In this document: piece by piece, positions 13,280-15,928 of the stretch
Layout: every line of letters starts with the position of its first letter
Numbering within the stretch: the first letter of the stretch is position 1
Assembly: GCA_902497215.1 (NCBI GenBank)
Contig: CABVEH010000004.1
Coordinates: 1-15,928 of the forward strand
Direction of reading: 5' to 3'
DNA length: 15,928 nt
Source of the DNA: an uncultured Eggerthellaceae bacterium
GTDB taxonomy: Bacteria; Actinomycetota; Coriobacteriia; Coriobacteriales; Eggerthellaceae
Program-made: the position numbers and the translations under genes
The notes under the pieces: generated by a model
Seen by the model: the letters and a program-made list of their open reading frames with translations, nothing else
The model's database searches: none
Told to the model about the DNA's origin: nothing

Positions 13280-13306
13280 GTGCCATTGGATGTGTTCCAA
13301 TGGCAC
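13280..13306 (+). repeat. 27-bp palindrome family, copy 2 (perfect arms)
   Basis: GTGCCATTGGA, TGTGT, TCCAATGGCAC: perfect 11-bp inverted arms around a 5-base centre. Adding flanking C and G, the stem reaches 12 bp. It lies between two minus-strand genes, downstream of the acetyltransferase. Confidence 0.8.
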
Positions 13307-13426
13307 GCTCCAGTAACGAAGAGCGCTCGTCGTATCGCTTGTCGCATAGCCTATCGTATGCGCGGCAAGCGCCTTCTGCTCAGGTTCATTCTCCCAAATC
13401 GACCTGGATACCCCCGTGGTCTCTCG

Positions 13427-14029
13427 TTACAAAAGGGGGAACGGCACCACGGGCTTAGGTTCAGGAAGATGCGGCCCCAAATCCTTCCGCATCCACATGA
13501 CGCCGTACCATCGTCCGAACTTGCTGCCACAGTCGTCGAACGTGCCGACCGGTACGTAGCCCATGCGTTCGTGGAACCGAAGGCTTGCGTCGGTGAGGAA
13601 CTCATCCTCGTCGCGGCCAGTGTACGCCACACATGCATAGGCGCTGAGGATGCCCATTCGGACCAGCGCGTTCTCAAGGTTCGCATAAAGCGCCCTGCCG
13701 ACGCCGGCGCTTCGCACGTCCGGGGCTACGTATATGGTTGTCTCGCATGACCAGTCGTAGGCTGGCCGTGAACGCAGGGGCCCTGCGTAGGAGAAGCCGA
13801 CCACGGTTTCATCGAGTTCGGCCACCAGGTACGGGTAGCGTTCGAGTGTGGAAGCGATCCTGCGGCGCATCTCTTCGACGTCGGGCGCGACGTATTCGAA
13901 CGTTGCCGCCGAAGTTTCGACGTAATGGCGGTATATTTCCGCGATTCTCGGGGCATCGTCGATGGTAGCCAGCCGTATTCTTGGCTCGCAGGCGTTATGA
14001 CCTGAGTCTGTGCTGCCCTTGCTTGTCAT
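13427..14029 (-). CDS. GNAT family N-acetyltransferase, PAT/MnaT-like
   Basis: 200 residues. IRLATIDDAPRIAEIYRHYV (18-37) and SAATFEYVAPDVEEM (40-54) match the start of phosphinothricin/methionine-sulfone acetyltransferases. VAELDETVVGFSYAGPLRSR follows. IYVAPDVRSAGVGRALY (99-115) includes the acetyl-CoA pyrophosphate loop R-S-A-G-V-G. RFHERMGYVPVGTF (151-164) and FGRWYGVMWMRKDL (171-184) complete the fold. It transfers acetyl from acetyl-CoA to an amino group of a small molecule, often an amino-acid analogue. ATG 14029 has AAAGGAGG 7 bases upstream; the longer frame to 14131 has no ribosome site. It is divergent from the split membrane protein, across a gap holding an 11-bp inverted repeat. 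Confidence 0.9.
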   Translation of the reverse strand: MTSKGSTDSGHNACEPRIRLATIDDAPRIAEIYRHYVETSAATFEYVAPDVEEMRRRIASTLERYPYLVAELDETVVGFSYAGPLRSRPAYDWSCETTIYVAPDVRSAGVGRALYANLENALVRMGILSAYACVAYTGRDEDEFLTDASLRFHERMGYVPVGTFDDCGSKFGRWYGVMWMRKDLGPHLPEPKPVVPFPLL

Positions 14030-14093
14030 CAAACGCCTCCTTTTGCGTGGTTCCAATGCCATGCTGTGCTGTGGTGATGCCGCGGAATCATGC

Positions 14094-14178
14094 AAGATGA
14101 TACGACAAGCGGGGGATTGGGCTTTCTGCATGTTTCAAAAGGCTCCCTGCGAGGCCTTTCCTAACGGCGTATCATCTT
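14094..14178. promoter_or_regulatory. 11-bp inverted repeat in a divergent promoter region
   Basis: AAGATGATACG (14094-14104) and CGTATCATCTT (14168-14178) are perfect inverted copies 63 bp apart. They lie almost symmetrically between the acetyltransferase start (65 bp away) and the membrane protein start (51 bp away). Each arm, read outward, contains TATCAT, a -10-like hexamer at a sensible distance from its gene. No good -35 boxes are seen. This may be a mirrored pair of promoter or operator sites controlling both genes. Confidence 0.4.
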
Positions 14179-14228
14179 CGACAGTAGTTCGCTGCATGAC
14201 GGGAAACCCTACGTAAAGGGAGAATGCT

Positions 14229-14519
14229 TTGACGCAAATTCAATGGGGACATGGGCTTATGGCGCTGTGCGCAGCGCTCTATCTGGTGTGGTGGGTCGTG
14301 TTCTTCCGGCCTGGTGCAGGAAAGGTGCAGGGTCCGTTGTACTGGTTTGGTGCGGGATGCCTTGTAGTGGCCGCAATAGCAGGGATCGTCGGAGCCGTGC
14401 TCATCGCGATGGGGGCGAACGGCGTTTCGGCGGGAAGCGGTCTCAGCGGTTGGTGGTTCGTGCTGGGCGCAGTCGTGGCGTATGCGGCTTTTGCCTGGGC
14501 GACAACGCGCTTTTTTTGA
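14229..14519 (+). CDS. Membrane protein, N-terminal half, cut by a T7 frameshift
   Basis: 96 residues with helices at about 8-26 (GLMALCAALYLVWWVVFF), 38-62 (YWFGAGCLVVAAIAGIVGAV) and 74-94 (WWFVLGAVVAYAAFAWA). The TTG start at 14229 has AAAGGGAG 6-7 bases upstream; the nearer ATG at 14223 runs into a stop after two codons. The frame stops at TGA (14517-14519) directly in a run of seven T (14511-14517). With six T, the reading continues RFF-ERPITTELLLFVVWGA into the downstream half, giving one protein of about 185 residues. The family is not recognised. Whether the break is a true mutation, a switchable tract, recoding or a sequence error cannot be decided here. Confidence 0.7.
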   Translation: MTQIQWGHGLMALCAALYLVWWVVFFRPGAGKVQGPLYWFGAGCLVVAAIAGIVGAVLIAMGANGVSAGSGLSGWWFVLGAVVAYAAFAWATTRFF

Positions 14520-14787
14520 ACGGCCGATCACCACGGAGCTGCTGTTGTTCGTGGTCTGGGGTGCTTTGGAGCTGTATGTGGCAAGTGTCCTGGGGGCTTC
14601 TGGCGCGCTCGATCGTGCGGCCGTCGTGTGGCTGGTAGCGATAGTAGTTGCCGTGTTCGTGCTGTCGCTTGTCTGCTATGTGCTGTACTACCGTCTCGAT
14701 GCGCTGCCATCGTTCGTCGACGGGGCGCTTCCGCTGGTCGCAGTCGGGGTGTTCTCGGTGATTCTGCCCTTGGTGCTTAAGTTGTGA
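14520..14787 (+). pseudogene. Membrane protein, C-terminal half, continuation after the T7 tract
   Basis: Reading the +1 frame from the T tract gives ERPITTELLLFVVWGALELY, VASVLGASGALDRAAVVWLV, then AIVVAVFVLSLVCYVLYYRL and GALPLVAVGVFSVILPLVLK, i.e. three more membrane helices ending at 14787. The same frame is open from an ATG at 14482 overlapping the first half, but no ribosome site precedes it and its first residues (MRLLPGRQRAFFERP) look like a frame shadow. So it is more likely the displaced C-terminus of the upstream protein than an independent gene. Function is unknown. The stop is 10 bases before copy 3 of the palindrome. Confidence 0.65.
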
Positions 14788-14791
14788 GCGA

Positions 14792-14830
14792 AAGCGTGTG
14801 CCATTGGATGTGTTCTAATGGCACACGCTT
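14792..14830. terminator. Palindrome copy 3 with extended stem, probable bidirectional hairpin
   Basis: The 27-bp repeat (14798-14824: GTGCCATTGGA, TGTGT, TCTAATGGCAC) is extended here by flanking AAGCGT/ACGCTT. This gives a perfect 14-bp stem, AAGCGTGTGCCATT with AATGGCACACGCTT, around an 11-base loop. It lies exactly between two convergent genes and includes the last codons and stop of the FtsX-like permease, the position of a bidirectional terminator. T-runs are very short (TT and TTT), so termination may be weak or the element may serve another purpose. Confidence 0.6.
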
Positions 14831-15928
14831 CCGAGCAGCATGCGTTCGCAGGCAAGCGAGGTCACGAGGTAGTAGACTCCGAGGAAGGCGACCGTCCCCC
14901 CGACCGTTCCCGCGACGATGACAGCAAACGACGAGCTCCCCAGCGCGGCGGCAAGGAAGCCTACGAGAGCCAAGCCGAACACGCAATGGACGAGCGCGAA
15001 CGCCAGCGGCGCTGCGAAGTAGACCCCGGTCTGCGCCCAGACAGCCCGACGCATCATCGAGGAGTCGCAGCCCATCTTGTCCAGGATGCGGTACCGGTGA
15101 ACGCTGTCGGCGCCCTCGGCGAGCTGCTGCAGGGCCAGCACGGCCGCTGCGGCCACCAAGAACGTCATCCCGAAGAAGATGCCGACGAACCCGATGGGCG
15201 CCAGAGACGACGCGGTTGCGCCGTCGGTCTGCGGCCCCCGCATCCCTACGCTGAACGCGAGCCCTGCGACGACCATGCATATCGCCACGGCTATGAGCAC
15301 GCAGGTGCACCCCATGGCGATCGAGGTGGCCGACACCTTCGACTCGACCTGCCGCACCACGAAGCAACGCAGTCCACGCAGGTAGCGCTCCGTGTTCCTC
15401 TCCGCCCTCTTCGCGTAACTTATCGTCCAGGTGCGGAAGAGGACGCCCGTCGCAAGCACGGCGAGTATTCCCAGCGGCAGGATGTAGACGACGAACGTGA
15501 TCGGCTGAAGGACGCACAGGCCCCAGACGAAGACGACCGCAGCGAAGGCCAGCACGGCCTGCACGCGCATAGCCGCGCCGCCTGCGCCCTTGGGCTTTTC
15601 CGGAACACGGTTGGCGTTCATGAGCTGGAGCAGCGAACGCTTGCGGATGCCCCGCATCCCCGCCAGCATGGCGACGGCCATGATCGCAGCGAAGCACCCG
15701 CAATCCCATAGGGCCGCGTTTTCCGAGAACGCGAACCCGAAGCGCCAGGGAACGCCGAAGACGAACGACGCCAGACCTCCGAACGCCGGAGAGAGCGCGA
15801 TCCCCGCCGCAAGTCCGATGGCCAGCGACAAGGCCCCGACGAAGACGTTCTCGTAGAGCAGGACCCTCGAGGTTTGCATCGAGTCCATGCCCAGCAGCCC
15901 GTACATCGCTAGCTCCAGCGAGCGCCTG
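14815..15928 (-). CDS. FtsX-like ABC transporter permease, BceB type (5' end outside window)
   Basis: At least 370 residues; the frame is open beyond the window (RRSLELAMYGLLGMDSMQTS precedes the first helices), so the ATG at 15906 is internal. RRSLELAMYGLLGMD matches the cytoplasmic 'r.kelg.y..lGms..qi' coupling segment of FtsX-like permeases. About eight hydrophobic helices follow. Near the C-terminus, HRYRILDKMGCDSSMMRRAV and WAQTGVYFAAPLAFALVH match the second coupling segment and the 'Q...yF..Pl..A..H' helix typical of bacitracin-type (BceB/YvcS) permeases. These work with an ATPase and often a two-component system to sense and remove cell-wall antibiotics. The ATPase would be upstream, outside the window. 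The gene ends MLLGSVCH within palindrome copy 3. Confidence 0.88.
   Translation of the reverse strand, partial: RRSLELAMYGLLGMDSMQTSRVLLYENVFVGALSLAIGLAAGIALSPAFGGLASFVFGVPWRFGFAFSENAALWDCGCFAAIMAVAMLAGMRGIRKRSLLQLMNANRVPEKPKGAGGAAMRVQAVLAFAAVVFVWGLCVLQPITFVVYILPLGILAVLATGVLFRTWTISYAKRAERNTERYLRGLRCFVVRQVESKVSATSIAMGCTCVLIAVAICMVVAGLAFSVGMRGPQTDGATASSLAPIGFVGIFFGMTFLVAAAAVLALQQLAEGADSVHRYRILDKMGCDSSMMRRAVWAQTGVYFAAPLAFALVHCVFGLALVGFLAAALGSSSFAVIVAGTVGGTVAFLGVYYLVTSLACERMLLGSVCH

Larger units (their letters stand above)
13076..13426. other. Intergenic region with repeats, no gene
   Basis: 351 bases between SemiSWEET and the acetyltransferase. It contains two copies of the 27-bp palindrome (13207 and 13280), a hairpin GCTTG-tc-GCATA / TATGC-gcgg-CAAGC at about 13339-13372, and the left arm CCCGTGGT of an inverted repeat whose right arm ACCACGGG lies within the end of the acetyltransferase gene (about 13413-13454). 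Frames through it show no ribosome site or family resemblance. Confidence 0.5.

Noticed and set aside
13207..13306. Paired palindromes as a short CRISPR array
   Set aside because: There are only two nearby units, in opposite orientation, with one 46-bp gap and no cas gene. The third copy is about 1.5 kb away.
13207..13306. The two nearby palindromes as ends of a small non-autonomous transposon (MITE)
   Set aside because: Each copy is itself a complete palindrome, no target-site duplication was seen, and the third copy stands alone.
12614..13316. Plus-strand frames over the SemiSWEET gene and adjacent intergenic DNA
   Set aside because: They have no ribosome sites or family resemblance and are antisense to a gene with clear PQ-loop motifs.
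14517..14520. Firm claim of programmed +1 frameshifting at TTT-TGA
   Set aside because: The slip is possible, but no Shine-Dalgarno-like stimulator is found just upstream, so it stays one of several explanations.

Overview
The window looks like chromosomal DNA of a high-GC, anaerobic gut-type actinobacterium, most likely of class Coriobacteriia (Eggerthellaceae or a close relative). This is inferred from the GC-rich coding sequence, strong AAGGAGG-type ribosome sites, and the gene content: a TST-like single-domain rhodanese, LytTR/DUF3021, sigma factor/DUF4179 and BceB-like permeases. No single marker gene fixes the species.

Layout. 1-1316: the 3' end of an ABC-2 permease, an oppositely oriented TetR regulator whose stop codon overlaps it, a tRNA-Gly(CCC) with encoded CCA, and a small rhodanese, the last three on the minus strand. 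1900-2600: a more AT-rich island carrying a two-gene toxin-antitoxin (TA) module, a RelB/DinJ-type antitoxin overlapping a MazF/PemK-type toxin. 2706-3887: a GT-B glycosyltransferase. 3929-7506 (all minus): a cytoplasmic alpha-amylase, a fused GIY-YIG/AlkD-like DNA-repair protein, then a LytTR regulator plus DUF3021 membrane protein. The LytTR pair has its own TATAAT promoter preceded by two direct repeats exactly 21 bp apart, as expected of a LytTR operator. 7853-8278: a DUF488-type protein. 8279-10475: a promoter, nested palindrome and structured leader ahead of an ECF-like sigma factor and a membrane-anchored DUF4179 protein (probable anti-sigma), closed by a rho-independent terminator. 10564-11095: a frameshifted flavodoxin-fold oxidoreductase. 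11271-12594: a second TA candidate, a DUF3990 ADP-ribosyltransferase-type toxin overlapping an XRE-domain antitoxin. 12677-14029: a SemiSWEET-like sugar transporter and a PAT/MnaT-like acetyltransferase. 14229-14787: a membrane protein split by a T7 homopolymer. 14815-15928: a partial FtsX-like (BceB type) permease.

Most genes are small, independently promoted accessory units. The clearest working sets are amylase with the repair fusion (58 bp apart), LytTR with DUF3021, sigma with anti-sigma, and the two TA modules. A 27-bp palindrome family occurs three times near the right end (13207, 13280, 14798). Its asymmetric centre is conserved, so it is more than a simple hairpin.

The most rewarding signals are the two non-standard TA pairs, the GIY-YIG/AlkD fusion, the LytTR operator, the palindrome family, and the homopolymer-split membrane protein. 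No CRISPR array, insertion sequence, rRNA or integrase is visible.
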